Assembly (NCBI RefSeq): GCF_000971295.1
Contig: NZ_LANJ01000019.1
Location: 245,792-309,791, forward strand
Length of the DNA stretch: 64,000 nucleotides
Reading direction: 5' to 3'
DNA from: Devosia epidermidihirudinis
GTDB lineage: Bacteria > Pseudomonadota > Alphaproteobacteria > Rhizobiales > Devosiaceae
The notes below the pieces were generated by a model. It worked only from the letters and a program-made list of their open reading frames with translations. It did no database searches and had not been told where the DNA came from. The position numbers were made by a program, and so were the translations under genes. Of the stretch, positions 26,418 to 35,765 are shown one piece after another. The stretch's first letter is position 1. The number at the start of each line of letters is the position of its first letter.

Positions 26418-26720
26418 TAATGTCTCCTCCCAGGAACTTTTGCTTGGCATCCTGCGCCGTCCCGGCAGCGCGTTCGGACGTGCCATTCGATCGCGCCGGG
26501 TACTCCTCCGTGGCTGGATCGACCCCTTTAAAAGAGGCGAACTTTGTGGCCCTGTCAATTAGTTTATCCAATTGATTTATTAATTGACAGCGCCATCGTA
26601 TGGAGCGACCGTCCTGACGCTGAAATGCACAAGTTGATGAAAACGATTGCAATTTTGTCGGGGATGCAGCCTATGACTGCAGCAACAAAGACTTACGGAC
26701 GTTAATAGGGGGCGTCGCGA
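26418..26720. promoter_or_regulatory. Divergent regulatory region of the FrcBCA-like operon and ROK gene
   Basis: A 303-base gene-free region between two divergent genes. It holds a perfect 10-bp inverted repeat, CTGTCAATTA (26552-26561) and TAATTGACAG (26581-26590), around an AT-rich centre with further AATTGA repeats. AT-rich palindromes of this sort are typical ROK operators. GGAGGAGA at the left end is the ribosome-binding site of the binding-protein gene, and GGGGG at 26708-26712 is probably that of the ROK gene. I see no open frame of coding quality. Confidence 0.6.
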
Positions 26721-27938
26721 ATGGTCAGAAAGAGCAGCGCACACACTGGCCTTGACGCCTTGAGCCGCGGCACCAATCAGGCTGGGGTGCGCCTTTACAA
26801 TGAACGTTTGGTTCTCTCCCTGATCCGCCGCCATGGCAGTCTACCCAAGGCCGAGATTGCACGCCGCACTGGCCTCTCCCCCCAGACTATCTCCACCATC
26901 GCCAATGCCCTTGAGGATGACGGGCTGTTGCTTCGCCTTCAGCCGTTACGCGGCAAGGTCGGGCAACCGCTTGTGCCCTACGCCATCAATCCGGGCGGCG
27001 CGTTCTTCCTGGGCATCAAAATCGGCCGCCGCAGCTCGGACGTGGTGCTGATGAATTTCGTCGGCACTGTTCTGGGCCGCATTCACGAGCCCCATCCCTA
27101 CCCCACGCCCGACACCATTCTCGCGCTGGCACAGCGCGGCATTGATGAGCTGGCCGGCGCGCTCAGCGCAGAAGATCGTGCCCGCATTGCCGGCTTTGGT
27201 GTCGCGTCGCCTTTCGAGCTGTGGAACTGGAAGACCCAGTTTGCCGCGCCGCCGGAAGTGCTTGAGGCTTGGCGCGTCACTGACATCCGCAAGTCCATCG
27301 CCGATCTCTGCCAGTGGCCGGTCTATTTCCACAATGATGGCACCGCCGCCTGCGCCGCCGAGCTGGTGCTTGGCACTGCCGAACACGGCGAAGACTTCCT
27401 CTATGTGTTCCTCGGCTCGTTCATCGGTGGCGGCGTCGTGCTCAATGGCCACCTGTTCCCCGGGCGCACCGGTTATGGCGGCGCCATTGGCCCCCTGCCC
27501 GTGCCCACGGCAGATGGCGGATATCAGCAAATCCTGCGGAGTGCGTCGATCTACGTGCTGGCCGAGCGGCTCGTTGCCGCAGGCACAGACCCGAGCGTGC
27601 TGTGGAACGACCCCAGCGACTGGGGCGATCTGGGCGAACCGCTCGATCTCTGGATCGAAGAAGCCGCCCGAAGCCTCGCAGTGGCAATCCTCAGCGCGGT
27701 CTCCATCATCGACTTCCGCACCATTGTCATCGACGGCGCTTTCCCGCCCAATGTGCGGCAGCGCCTGGTTGAAGCGTCTCGCCAATCGGTCACGACCTTC
27801 GACCTCCAAGGCCTGCCGCCCTTCTCCATTGATGAGGGCACCATGGGCTTTGCCGCCCGCGAGGTTGGCGGCGCCTGCCTGCCGCTTTTGGCGAACTTTA
27901 CCCAGGATCGCGAAGTGCTGTTCAAGGAGAGCAGCTAG
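26721..27938 (+). CDS. ROK-family transcriptional repressor
   Basis: A 405-residue regulator with an N-terminal winged helix (RRHGSLPKAEIARRTGLSPQ..., about residues 35-70) and a C-terminal ROK sugar-kinase-like domain (FFLGIKIGRRSSDV, YFHNDGTAACAAE, then FIGGGVVLNG). The zinc-binding cysteine cluster of many ROK proteins is not visible. It is divergent from the FrcBCA-like operon with an inverted repeat between them, so it most likely represses sugar uptake until the inducer binds. The rhizobial frc cluster also has an associated regulator, which fits. Confidence 0.85.
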   Translation: MVRKSSAHTGLDALSRGTNQAGVRLYNERLVLSLIRRHGSLPKAEIARRTGLSPQTISTIANALEDDGLLLRLQPLRGKVGQPLVPYAINPGGAFFLGIKIGRRSSDVVLMNFVGTVLGRIHEPHPYPTPDTILALAQRGIDELAGALSAEDRARIAGFGVASPFELWNWKTQFAAPPEVLEAWRVTDIRKSIADLCQWPVYFHNDGTAACAAELVLGTAEHGEDFLYVFLGSFIGGGVVLNGHLFPGRTGYGGAIGPLPVPTADGGYQQILRSASIYVLAERLVAAGTDPSVLWNDPSDWGDLGEPLDLWIEEAARSLAVAILSAVSIIDFRTIVIDGAFPPNVRQRLVEASRQSVTTFDLQGLPPFSIDEGTMGFAAREVGGACLPLLANFTQDREVLFKESS

Positions 27939-28021
27939 CCCTTTGTCAGACAGCTGACCTCTTGGTAACCTGTCGGAAATCTCGCCTGCTATAGTCTGCT
28001 GCCTGAGGGGCACGATTATAT

Positions 28022-30244
28022 ATGCAGACTAGCAGTTCGACACACGAACGGTGGCCGTTCTCTGCCGCTATCTTACTCCCGGTAGTGCTGGCTCTCACCA
28101 TCACCGCCGCGGCTGTACTCGGCTATATCATGTGGTCCACCTCAACCATCGATGAGCGTGCGCTCCAGCGTCAACGCGTCATGCTGACCGAAGTTCTCAA
28201 GACCAAACAGGCTCGCGCCCGTCTGGATATCGAGAATGTCGCAATCTGGGACGAAGCCGTCCTCAACACCAAAATCTCCTTCAATTTCAATTGGGTCGAC
28301 TCAACGCTGGGCCGCTGGCTGCATGACGTGTTCGGGCAATCCGCCACGGTCCTGCTCGACGCCTCCAACACGCCGCTCTATGTGATGCGCGAAGGGGTCA
28401 ACGCCCCTGCGGCCAGTTTCACCAGCATGGCAAATGCCATCGTCCCCTTGGCCAATCGCATCCGTCTGCGTAATGCCGGACAGACCGGGATGTATGGAGA
28501 AGACCGCCCCCGCGGGATCAGCGACATCAGCGTTGTCGACGGCGTTCCCTCCATCGTCAGCGTCATGTCCATCATCTCGAGCTCTGGCGCCTACCCCCAG
28601 ACCGCCGGCAGTGAGTTTGTCATTGCCGCAGCCATCAGCCTCGATGAGGCGTTGGCCGATGAACTGTCACGCGACTACTTGTTCGAGAACGGTCGCTTCA
28701 CACTGATCCCATCCAATCTGCCGGAGCGCGCAACCTTTTCCGTGCGCGACAATGCCGGGCACTTCGTCGCCTATTTCGAGTGGGAGCACGATCAGCCCGG
28801 CACGCTCATGCTGCGCCAGACGGCTCCGGCCATGCTGGTCGCCTTTCTGATGGCGGCGATACTGGTGGCACTCCTGCTCATCCAGCTAAAGCGGTCCTCC
28901 GCTGCCATTGACTCAGCCCGTCGCCACGCGGAGCATCAAGCCGCCCATGATCAGCTCACCGGTCTGCCCAATCGCTCCAGTTTTGACAGGCACCTGCAGC
29001 AGGCGCTGCTGAACCGCCAGGCGGGCGGCGCGCAGATTTCGCTGATGATGCTTGATCTTGATCGCTTCAAGCACGTCAACGACACGTTGGGGCACCAGGC
29101 CGGCGATGCCCTGATCAACGAGGTTGGCCAGCGCATCCGCATGGTGGTGGGGCCTCACGTGATGATCGCTCGCCTTGGCGGCGACGAGTTCGGTATTCTC
29201 ACCTCTCCACGCGGTCCGTCCATCGATGTGCCGGCCCTCTCCGCCAACATCATCGAGGCGATCCGCCGCCCCTTTGAAATCAACAAGTTCCACGCCCATG
29301 TCGGCGCGAGCATCGGCATCGCCACAACGCGCAGCGATGGCACCGACCCACGCGAGCTGGTCCGCAAAGCCGACATTGCGCTCTATGAAGCCAAGGCCGC
29401 AGGCCGCAATCGCGCTGTGCAGTTCGAAGAACAGATGCATGAGCTGCTGCAGCTGCAACACACCATCGAAGGCGAACTGCGCGAAGCGCTCCGCCGCCAT
29501 GATCAGTTGAGCGTCGTGTTCCAGCCGCTGATCGATCAAAAGAGCCGCAAGGTCATTGGCGCTGAAGCGCTGGTCCGCTGGAACCACCCCAAGTTCGGAT
29601 ACATCTCCCCCACCCGCTTCATTCCGATCGCCGAGAGCACCGGCATGATCGAGGCACTTGGCGAGTTCGTGCTGCTGCGTGCCTGCGAGCTTGGCGCCAC
29701 CGCTCCCGGTCGCACCATCGCGGTCAACATCTCGCCGACACAGCTGCGCAATCCCAATTTTTCCAGCACGGTTTTTGACGTCCTGCACCAGACCGGCATG
29801 CGCCCGACCGATCTTGAACTGGAAATCACCGAGTCGATCCTGCTCGACGACGAACACATTTCCTCACAGAACCTGCGCACCTTCCGTGACGCAGGCATCC
29901 ACATCGCATTGGATGATTTCGGCACGGGTTATTCCTCGCTGAGCTATCTCAAGCGCTACCCGGTCGACCGCATCAAGATTGACCGTTCCTTTGTCAGCCA
30001 GCTGGCCGAGGGGCACGTTTCGGTCGCCATCACCCAGGCAATCGTCACCCTCGCCCATGCCATGGATATCCAGGTGACGGCAGAAGGCGTCGAAACCGAA
30101 AAACAGGCGGAAATTCTGGGAGCCATGGGCTGCAATACGCTGCAGGGCTATCTCTTCTCGCCCGGCACCTCGCCTGCGCACATCATCGAGATTTTCTCCG
30201 AGGCCGCCAACAAGCCCCAGCGTCGCCACTCAGTCGTCAGCTGA
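28022..30244 (+). CDS. Membrane CHASE4-GGDEF-EAL cyclic-di-GMP enzyme
   Basis: A 740-residue sensor protein. An N-terminal hydrophobic segment (about 14-38), a periplasmic CHASE4-like domain (about 45-265) and a second hydrophobic segment (about 268-290) precede a GGDEF domain and a C-terminal EAL domain. The diguanylate-cyclase motif RLGGDEFGIL is intact; the inhibitory RxxD site is not seen upstream of it. The EAL half keeps GAEALVRW, NISPTQLRN, ELEITES, ALDDFGTGYSS and EGVETEKQ, so it could hydrolyse c-di-GMP. Both activities look possible; net direction cannot be predicted. It stands alone between the ROK gene and the adenine deaminase gene. Confidence 0.9.
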   Translation: MQTSSSTHERWPFSAAILLPVVLALTITAAAVLGYIMWSTSTIDERALQRQRVMLTEVLKTKQARARLDIENVAIWDEAVLNTKISFNFNWVDSTLGRWLHDVFGQSATVLLDASNTPLYVMREGVNAPAASFTSMANAIVPLANRIRLRNAGQTGMYGEDRPRGISDISVVDGVPSIVSVMSIISSSGAYPQTAGSEFVIAAAISLDEALADELSRDYLFENGRFTLIPSNLPERATFSVRDNAGHFVAYFEWEHDQPGTLMLRQTAPAMLVAFLMAAILVALLLIQLKRSSAAIDSARRHAEHQAAHDQLTGLPNRSSFDRHLQQALLNRQAGGAQISLMMLDLDRFKHVNDTLGHQAGDALINEVGQRIRMVVGPHVMIARLGGDEFGILTSPRGPSIDVPALSANIIEAIRRPFEINKFHAHVGASIGIATTRSDGTDPRELVRKADIALYEAKAAGRNRAVQFEEQMHELLQLQHTIEGELREALRRHDQLSVVFQPLIDQKSRKVIGAEALVRWNHPKFGYISPTRFIPIAESTGMIEALGEFVLLRACELGATAPGRTIAVNISPTQLRNPNFSSTVFDVLHQTGMRPTDLELEITESILLDDEHISSQNLRTFRDAGIHIALDDFGTGYSSLSYLKRYPVDRIKIDRSFVSQLAEGHVSVAITQAIVTLAHAMDIQVTAEGVETEKQAEILGAMGCNTLQGYLFSPGTSPAHIIEIFSEAANKPQRRHSVVS

Positions 30245-30326
30245 CCGAGGCACAAAGCCGTCAAGCTGTTGCAGTTGCACATCGATCCGCCCTTGACGGC
30301 GCGTCGACTTCAGCCGACCTTCAGCC

Positions 30327-32060
30327 ATGAATAAGCACCACGACGCATCCGCCCCCACTGCAGAAACCCTCACCCGCATGATCATGGCCGGACAGGGCAA
30401 GGTTCCTGCCGACATCGTCATCCGTGACGTGCAATTGCTCGACGTCATCACCGGCGCCATCACCCGCACCGATATCGCCATTATCGGTGATCGCATTGTC
30501 GGTACCCACGCCAGCTACGAGGGCAAAACGGTCATCGACGGCAAGGGCCGTTTCGCTGTTCCGGGCTTCATCGACACCCATCTGCACATCGAATCCTCCT
30601 TGGTCACGCCGTTCGAGTTCGACCGTTGCGTCCTGCCCCATGGCGTCACCACCGTCATTTGCGATCCCCATGAGATCGCCAACGTGCTCGGTGCCGAAGG
30701 CATTCGCTACTTCCTCGATTGCGCCGAACAGACCGTGATGGATGTCCGCATCAATCTGTCCTCCTGCGTGCCGGCGACTGCATTCGAGACCTCCGGCGCC
30801 TCGCTCGAAATCGAGGACCTCGAACCCTTCCGCAGCCACAACAAGGTCATCGGCCTTGCCGAGATGATGAACTTCCCCGGCGTGCTAAATGCCGACCCGG
30901 GAATTATCGCCAAGCTCGTCGCTTTCCAGGGCGGCCATATCGATGGCCACGCCCCGCTGCTGCTCGGCACGGCCCTCAACGGCTATCTCGCCGCCCGCAT
31001 TCGCACCGACCACGAAGCCACATCAGCTGCTGAAGCGCGCGAAAAGCTCGCCAAGGGCATGGCCGTCCTGATCCGCGAAGGCTCGGTCTCCAAGGACCTC
31101 AATGCGCTGGGTGAAATCCTCGACGAAAACACCTCAAGTTTCGTTGCCCTCTGCACCGATGATCGCAATCCGCTCGATATCGCCGAAGAAGGCCACCTCG
31201 ACAGCTCCATTCGCCGCCTCATCGCCATGGGCCGTCCGCTGCATCACGTCTATCGCGCCGCCAGCCATTCCGCCGCCCGCATCTTCGGCCTCACCGATCG
31301 CGGCCTCGTCGCCCCCGGCTGGCGCGCCGATATTGCCCTGCTCGATAGCCTCGAAGACTGTCAGGTCTCGGACGTCCTCACCGGTGGTCGTCTGGTCAGC
31401 CCCGACCTCTTCGCCGCCCGCGTCCCCGTCGAGCCGGTTGGCCTCACCTCGATGAAGGCCAAGCCGGTTTCAGCCGACGATTTCATCGTGCCGCCCCGCG
31501 CCGATCAGAACCAGACACCGGTCATTGGCGTCAAACCCGGCCTCATTCTCACTTTCCGCGAAAGTGCGACGCTGGAGGTTAGCAGTGTGGGAACACTTCC
31601 GGACCTGTCTGCTGACGTTTTGAAGGTCACCGTTATCGAGCGCCACGGCCGCAACGGCAATATCGGGCGCGGCTTCGTCAAGGGGTTCGGCCTCAAGCGC
31701 GGCGCCATCGCATCATCAGTTGGCCACGACAGCCACAACATCACCGTCATCGGCGCAACCGACGAGGATATGGCCGTGGCCGTCAACCGTCTGATCGCGC
31801 TGGGCGGCGGCTTTGCGGTCTCCGACGAGGGGAGGATAACTGCCGAGCTCGCCCTGCCAATCGCAGGCCTGATGAGCCCCAAACCCTTCGAGGACGTCAC
31901 CCACGACCTGCACGCCCTGCGCGACGCCGCCTACGCCCTCGGCTGCGTCCTGCCCGAGCCGTTCCTGCAAGTCGCCTTCCTCGCCCTCCCGGTCATCCCC
32001 CACCTCAAAATGACCGACCGCGGCCTGTTCGACGTCGACAAATTCGACTTCGTAAACTGA
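30327..32060 (+). CDS. ade: Adenine deaminase
   Basis: A 577-residue amidohydrolase converting adenine to hypoxanthine and ammonia. The metal-binding region GFIDTHLHIESSLVTPFEF, then LPHGVTTVICDPHE, matches bacterial AdeC-type adenine deaminases. The region GHAPLLLGTALNGYLAARI and the glutamate and aspartate motifs EATSAAEA and CTDDRNPLD are also family-typical. The C-terminal half (from about 360) is the usual adenine deaminase domain with VGHDSHNITVIG. It stands at the edge of the purine catabolic island and feeds hypoxanthine to xanthine dehydrogenase. Confidence 0.9.
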   Translation: MNKHHDASAPTAETLTRMIMAGQGKVPADIVIRDVQLLDVITGAITRTDIAIIGDRIVGTHASYEGKTVIDGKGRFAVPGFIDTHLHIESSLVTPFEFDRCVLPHGVTTVICDPHEIANVLGAEGIRYFLDCAEQTVMDVRINLSSCVPATAFETSGASLEIEDLEPFRSHNKVIGLAEMMNFPGVLNADPGIIAKLVAFQGGHIDGHAPLLLGTALNGYLAARIRTDHEATSAAEAREKLAKGMAVLIREGSVSKDLNALGEILDENTSSFVALCTDDRNPLDIAEEGHLDSSIRRLIAMGRPLHHVYRAASHSAARIFGLTDRGLVAPGWRADIALLDSLEDCQVSDVLTGGRLVSPDLFAARVPVEPVGLTSMKAKPVSADDFIVPPRADQNQTPVIGVKPGLILTFRESATLEVSSVGTLPDLSADVLKVTVIERHGRNGNIGRGFVKGFGLKRGAIASSVGHDSHNITVIGATDEDMAVAVNRLIALGGGFAVSDEGRITAELALPIAGLMSPKPFEDVTHDLHALRDAAYALGCVLPEPFLQVAFLALPVIPHLKMTDRGLFDVDKFDFVN

Positions 32061-32078
32061 GCAAATGAGCGATCTGAT

Positions 32079-32206
32079 CCCCTCTCCCCTGAGGGGAGAG
32101 GGTTAGGGTGAGGGGTTCAGACGTCGAACGACCACTCTGCCCCAACCGAATACTGAACCCCTCACCCGGCGCTATGCGCCGACCTCTCCCCTCAGGGGAG
32201 AGGTGA
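32079..32206. repeat. Composite intergenic palindrome between ade and glcB
   Basis: About 128 bases. The two ends are G-rich and C-rich inverted arms: CCTCTCCCC at the left end and its counterpart CCTCTCCCCTCAGGGGAGAG on the right, each able to fold, with a CTGAACCCCTCACCC arm pair inside. A closely similar element lies between xdhB and xdhC (42714-42840). It may also act as a bidirectional terminator for the convergent ade and glcB genes, although it has no T-tract. Confidence 0.7.
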
Positions 32207-32212
32207 TCAGGT

Positions 32213-34390
32213 TCATTGCATGGTTTTTTTCGCAGCTTCCCGCGCCTTCACCTTCCGGCGCGCGGCGTGCAGCAGTGGCTCGGTATAGCCGCTTGGCTGG
32301 TCGGCGCCATGCAGCGCCAGATCCAGTGCGGCCTGAAACGCCACCGACTGGAAGTTCTCGGCCATCGGCCGATAGATCGGATCACCAGCATTCTGCGCAT
32401 CGACAACCGAGGCCATACGCTCGAACACCGAGGTCACCTCGTCGCGGCTCACCAGCCCATGGCGGAGCCAGTTGGCCACGGCCTGCGAGGAAATGCGGCA
32501 GGTGGCGCGGTCTTCCATCAGCCCGACATTGTTGATGTCTGGCACCTTGGAACAGCCAACGCCCTGCTGCACCCAGCGCACCACATAGCCAAGAATGCCC
32601 TGCGCGTTGTTTTCCAGCTCGCGGGTAATCTCCTCGCGGCTCAGCGAAAACGGCACTTGCACCGGCATTGAGAACAGATCATCCAGGCTCGGCACCGCCT
32701 CATTGTGGCGACGGCGCTGCGCCTCGAACACGTCGATCTCATGATAGTGCAGCGCATGCAGCGTCGCGGCAGTCGGGCTCGGCACCCAGGCGGTATTCGC
32801 ACCCGCATTGGGGTGACCCGACTTGGCCGCCATCATCGCCGCCATATCGTCCGGCCGCGCCCACATGCCCTTGCCGATCTGTGCCCGACCAGCCAGGCCA
32901 CAGGCCAGCCCGATCAGCACGTTGCGATCCTCATAGGAGCCAATCCAGCGCTCGGATTTGATCTCGTCCTTGCGCAGCACTGCCCCCGCTTCCATCGAGG
33001 TGTGAATCTCGTCGCCGGTACGGTCGAGGAACCCCGTATTGATGAAAAACACGCGTTCGCGCGCTTCATAGATCGCCGCCTTAAGGTTGGCGGAAGTCCG
33101 GCGCTCTTCGTCCATAATGCCGATTTTGATGGTCAGCGGCGCAAGCCCCAGCATCTTCTCGACGGAAGCGAAGATCGCGCAGGCAAACGCCACTTCCTCA
33201 GGTCCATGCATCTTCGGCTTGACGATGTAGATCGCGCCATGGGCGCTATTGCCGCCCTTGTCATGCATGGCGCAGAGCACGGTAACAGCCGCATCCATCA
33301 GGCCTTCGCCAATCGGCTTGCCATCCACCAGCACCGCATCGGTTGTCATCAGATGGCCGACATTGCGCACCAGCAGCAGTGAGCGCCCCTTGAGCACCAG
33401 CGGCAAACCGTTGACGTCCTTGAACGTCAGGTCAGGCTTGAGCGTGCGCGTGACCTGCTGCCCGCCTTTTTCAAAGGTATCCGCTAGCGTGCCGTCCATC
33501 AGGCCGAGCCAGTTGCGATAAACGCCAACCTTGTCTTCGGCATCCACCGCCGCGACAGAATCCTCGCAATCCAGGATCGTCGTCAGCGCGGCTTCCACGA
33601 TGATGTCGCTGAGCCCGGCCTTGTGCACCTTGCCGGTCGCGCTGCTAGGCTCAATGACCAGGATCACATGCAGCCCATGATGCTCCAGCACCAGCTGGCC
33701 CGCATCCTGCGTCCCGCCATAGCCAACGAACGCATCGGGGTCTTTCAGCGCCGTGCGGCCAGCACCGGTATCCACCGCAAGGCTGCGAATGTCGCCATCT
33801 TTGACCACATGGTAGCCGGTCACATCGCGATGACTGCCACTGATCAGCGGGAAGGTCTCGTCTAGAAACGCAGCCGCCTTGTCGACCACCGCCTGCCCGC
33901 GCGCCGCGTTAAAGCCCTTGCCTGGTGCCAGCTCGCCGTCGCGGCTGATCACGTCGGTGCCGTAATAGGCATCGTAAAGGCTGCCCCATCGCGCGTTGGC
34001 GGCGTTCAGGGCATAGCGGGCGTTGGACACGGGCACGACCAGCTGCGGGCCGCAGAGCGTCGTAATCTCGGGATCGAGCCCATTGGTATCAATGGTGAAA
34101 TCGGCGGGCTCGGGGACCACGTAGCCGATATCGCGCAGGAAGAATTCATAGCCCTGCGGGTTGTTGACCACCGGCCCATATTTGCGGTGCCAGTCATCCA
34201 CCTTGCCCTGCAGGTCGTCGCGCTTGGCCAGCAGCGCAGCATTGGTGGGGGCATGTTCGGCAATCAGCGCGGCAAAGCCCGACCAGAACTGGTCGGCACT
34301 CACACTCAACCCCGCCAGCGCTTCCTTCTCGACGAAATCTACCAATAGGGGATGAACCGAAAGGCCGGACTTCGTCTGATAGGTGGTCAT
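32213..34390 (-). CDS. glcB: Malate synthase G
   Basis: A 725-residue malate synthase of the G type, condensing glyoxylate with acetyl-CoA. Length matches MSG (about 723). From ATG 34390 it starts MTTYQTKSGLSVHPLLVDF. Visible family segments include TILDCEDSVAAVDAEDK (metal-binding region), IKIGIMDEERRTSANLKA and FLDRTGDEIHTSMEAG. It lies inside the purine cluster, where ureidoglycolate lyase releases glyoxylate, so this copy probably serves purine breakdown; it may also serve general glyoxylate metabolism. Confidence 0.95.
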   Translation of the reverse strand: MTTYQTKSGLSVHPLLVDFVEKEALAGLSVSADQFWSGFAALIAEHAPTNAALLAKRDDLQGKVDDWHRKYGPVVNNPQGYEFFLRDIGYVVPEPADFTIDTNGLDPEITTLCGPQLVVPVSNARYALNAANARWGSLYDAYYGTDVISRDGELAPGKGFNAARGQAVVDKAAAFLDETFPLISGSHRDVTGYHVVKDGDIRSLAVDTGAGRTALKDPDAFVGYGGTQDAGQLVLEHHGLHVILVIEPSSATGKVHKAGLSDIIVEAALTTILDCEDSVAAVDAEDKVGVYRNWLGLMDGTLADTFEKGGQQVTRTLKPDLTFKDVNGLPLVLKGRSLLLVRNVGHLMTTDAVLVDGKPIGEGLMDAAVTVLCAMHDKGGNSAHGAIYIVKPKMHGPEEVAFACAIFASVEKMLGLAPLTIKIGIMDEERRTSANLKAAIYEARERVFFINTGFLDRTGDEIHTSMEAGAVLRKDEIKSERWIGSYEDRNVLIGLACGLAGRAQIGKGMWARPDDMAAMMAAKSGHPNAGANTAWVPSPTAATLHALHYHEIDVFEAQRRRHNEAVPSLDDLFSMPVQVPFSLSREEITRELENNAQGILGYVVRWVQQGVGCSKVPDINNVGLMEDRATCRISSQAVANWLRHGLVSRDEVTSVFERMASVVDAQNAGDPIYRPMAENFQSVAFQAALDLALHGADQPSGYTEPLLHAARRKVKAREAAKKTMQ

Positions 34391-34469
34391 GCTGCTTCCT
34401 TCTTCTCCCCGCTCCACGCGAGCCGGGATTGGCGTCTGTCGGGGTGAACCTAGGCGAGACCGCCCGGTG

Positions 34470-35765
34470 TCACAACCCACCCAAAGTTGACTTCGCCCTT
34501 GCACCAGCAACATAGACCTCGGCGATCGACCGATCGTCACCCAGCGTCTGGAGCAGGAACAATTCTTCAGCCAGCGTCGTCACCGTCGCCATTCTCAGTG
34601 CCATGGCGGGCGTGGCAGACGCATTGATCACGATCAAATCCGCCGCATTGCCCGGCGCAATCGCGCCGATCGTTCCCTCCAGCGAAAGCGCGCGCGCATT
34701 GCCCAGCGTCGCCATGTAGAACGAATTGAACGGCGTCAGCCGCTGGCCCCGCAATTGCAGCACCTTGTAGCCCTCGTCGAGCGTCCGCAGCAGCCCGTAG
34801 TTGGTGCCGCCGCCGATATCGGTCGCAATGCCGATCCGCACGCCCGCCTGCATTAGCCGCCCGCGATCAAACAGCCCGGAGCCTAGGAACAGGTTTGAGG
34901 TCGGGCAGAACACGGCCACCGAGCCGGTCTCCGCCAAGACGCGTGTCTCCCGGTGATTGAGATGGATCGAATGCCCCAAAAGCGTCTTGGGGCCCAGGAT
35001 GCCATAGTCTTCGTAGATGCCGGTATAGTCGGGCGAGTTCGGATAAAGCTCCATAGAGAAGCTGATCTCGGCGTCATTCTCGCTGAGATGCGTCTGCACG
35101 TAGCACTCGGGATGCTCGGCCACCAAAGCCTGCGCCGCCTCCATCTGGGCGGGGGTCGAGGTGATGGCGAAGCGCGGCGAGACGGCATAAAGCCCCCGTC
35201 CCCGCCCATGCCAGCGCCCGATCAGTTCCTTGGTGTCGTCGTAGCTGGATTGGGCCGTGTCGCAGAGCGCTTCGGGCGCATTGCGATCCATCATCACCTT
35301 GCCGCCAACCATCAGCATATTGCGCTTTTCGGCCTCGGCGAAATAGGCGTCCACCGAGCGCGGATGGCTCGAGCAATAGGCCACAGCCGTCGTCGTGCCA
35401 TTGCGGATCAGCTCGTCATAAAACGACGACGCAATGGCGTTGGCATGCCCCTGCTGGCTGAACTTCTGCTCTTCCACGAAGGTGTAAGTGTTGAGCCATT
35501 CCAGCAACGACCCCGCATAGGACGCGATGATCTGGCTCTGCACATAGTGCAGATGCATGTCGATAAAGCCGGGCAGGATCAGATGCGGCCGGTGGTCGAT
35601 GATCTCGGCATTGTCGTCAGCCACAAAATCGCCAACGGCAACGATCTTGCCGTCCTCGATGGTGACCGCGCCATCTTCGAGATACCGGTAACTCGCATGG
35701 TCATCGAGGCCCTGCGGCTCGCTGATAAAGCTCAGCACCCGGCCACGCAGAATGGTCCGGCTCAT
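34470..35765 (-). CDS. guaD: Guanine deaminase
   Basis: A 431-residue amidohydrolase that converts guanine to xanthine. The metal motif is PGFIDMHLHYVQSQI, followed by HIHL-type substrate residues in YVQTHLSENDAEI, then LLGHSIHLNHRE and CPTSNLFLGSGLFD. From ATG 35765 it starts MSRTILRGRVLSF, and that start overlaps the puuD stop by 4 bases. The three-gene set puuD-guaD-glcB appears to be one transcriptional unit after the terminator at 37095-37121. Confidence 0.9.
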   Translation of the reverse strand: MSRTILRGRVLSFISEPQGLDDHASYRYLEDGAVTIEDGKIVAVGDFVADDNAEIIDHRPHLILPGFIDMHLHYVQSQIIASYAGSLLEWLNTYTFVEEQKFSQQGHANAIASSFYDELIRNGTTTAVAYCSSHPRSVDAYFAEAEKRNMLMVGGKVMMDRNAPEALCDTAQSSYDDTKELIGRWHGRGRGLYAVSPRFAITSTPAQMEAAQALVAEHPECYVQTHLSENDAEISFSMELYPNSPDYTGIYEDYGILGPKTLLGHSIHLNHRETRVLAETGSVAVFCPTSNLFLGSGLFDRGRLMQAGVRIGIATDIGGGTNYGLLRTLDEGYKVLQLRGQRLTPFNSFYMATLGNARALSLEGTIGAIAPGNAADLIVINASATPAMALRMATVTTLAEELFLLQTLGDDRSIAEVYVAGARAKSTLGGL

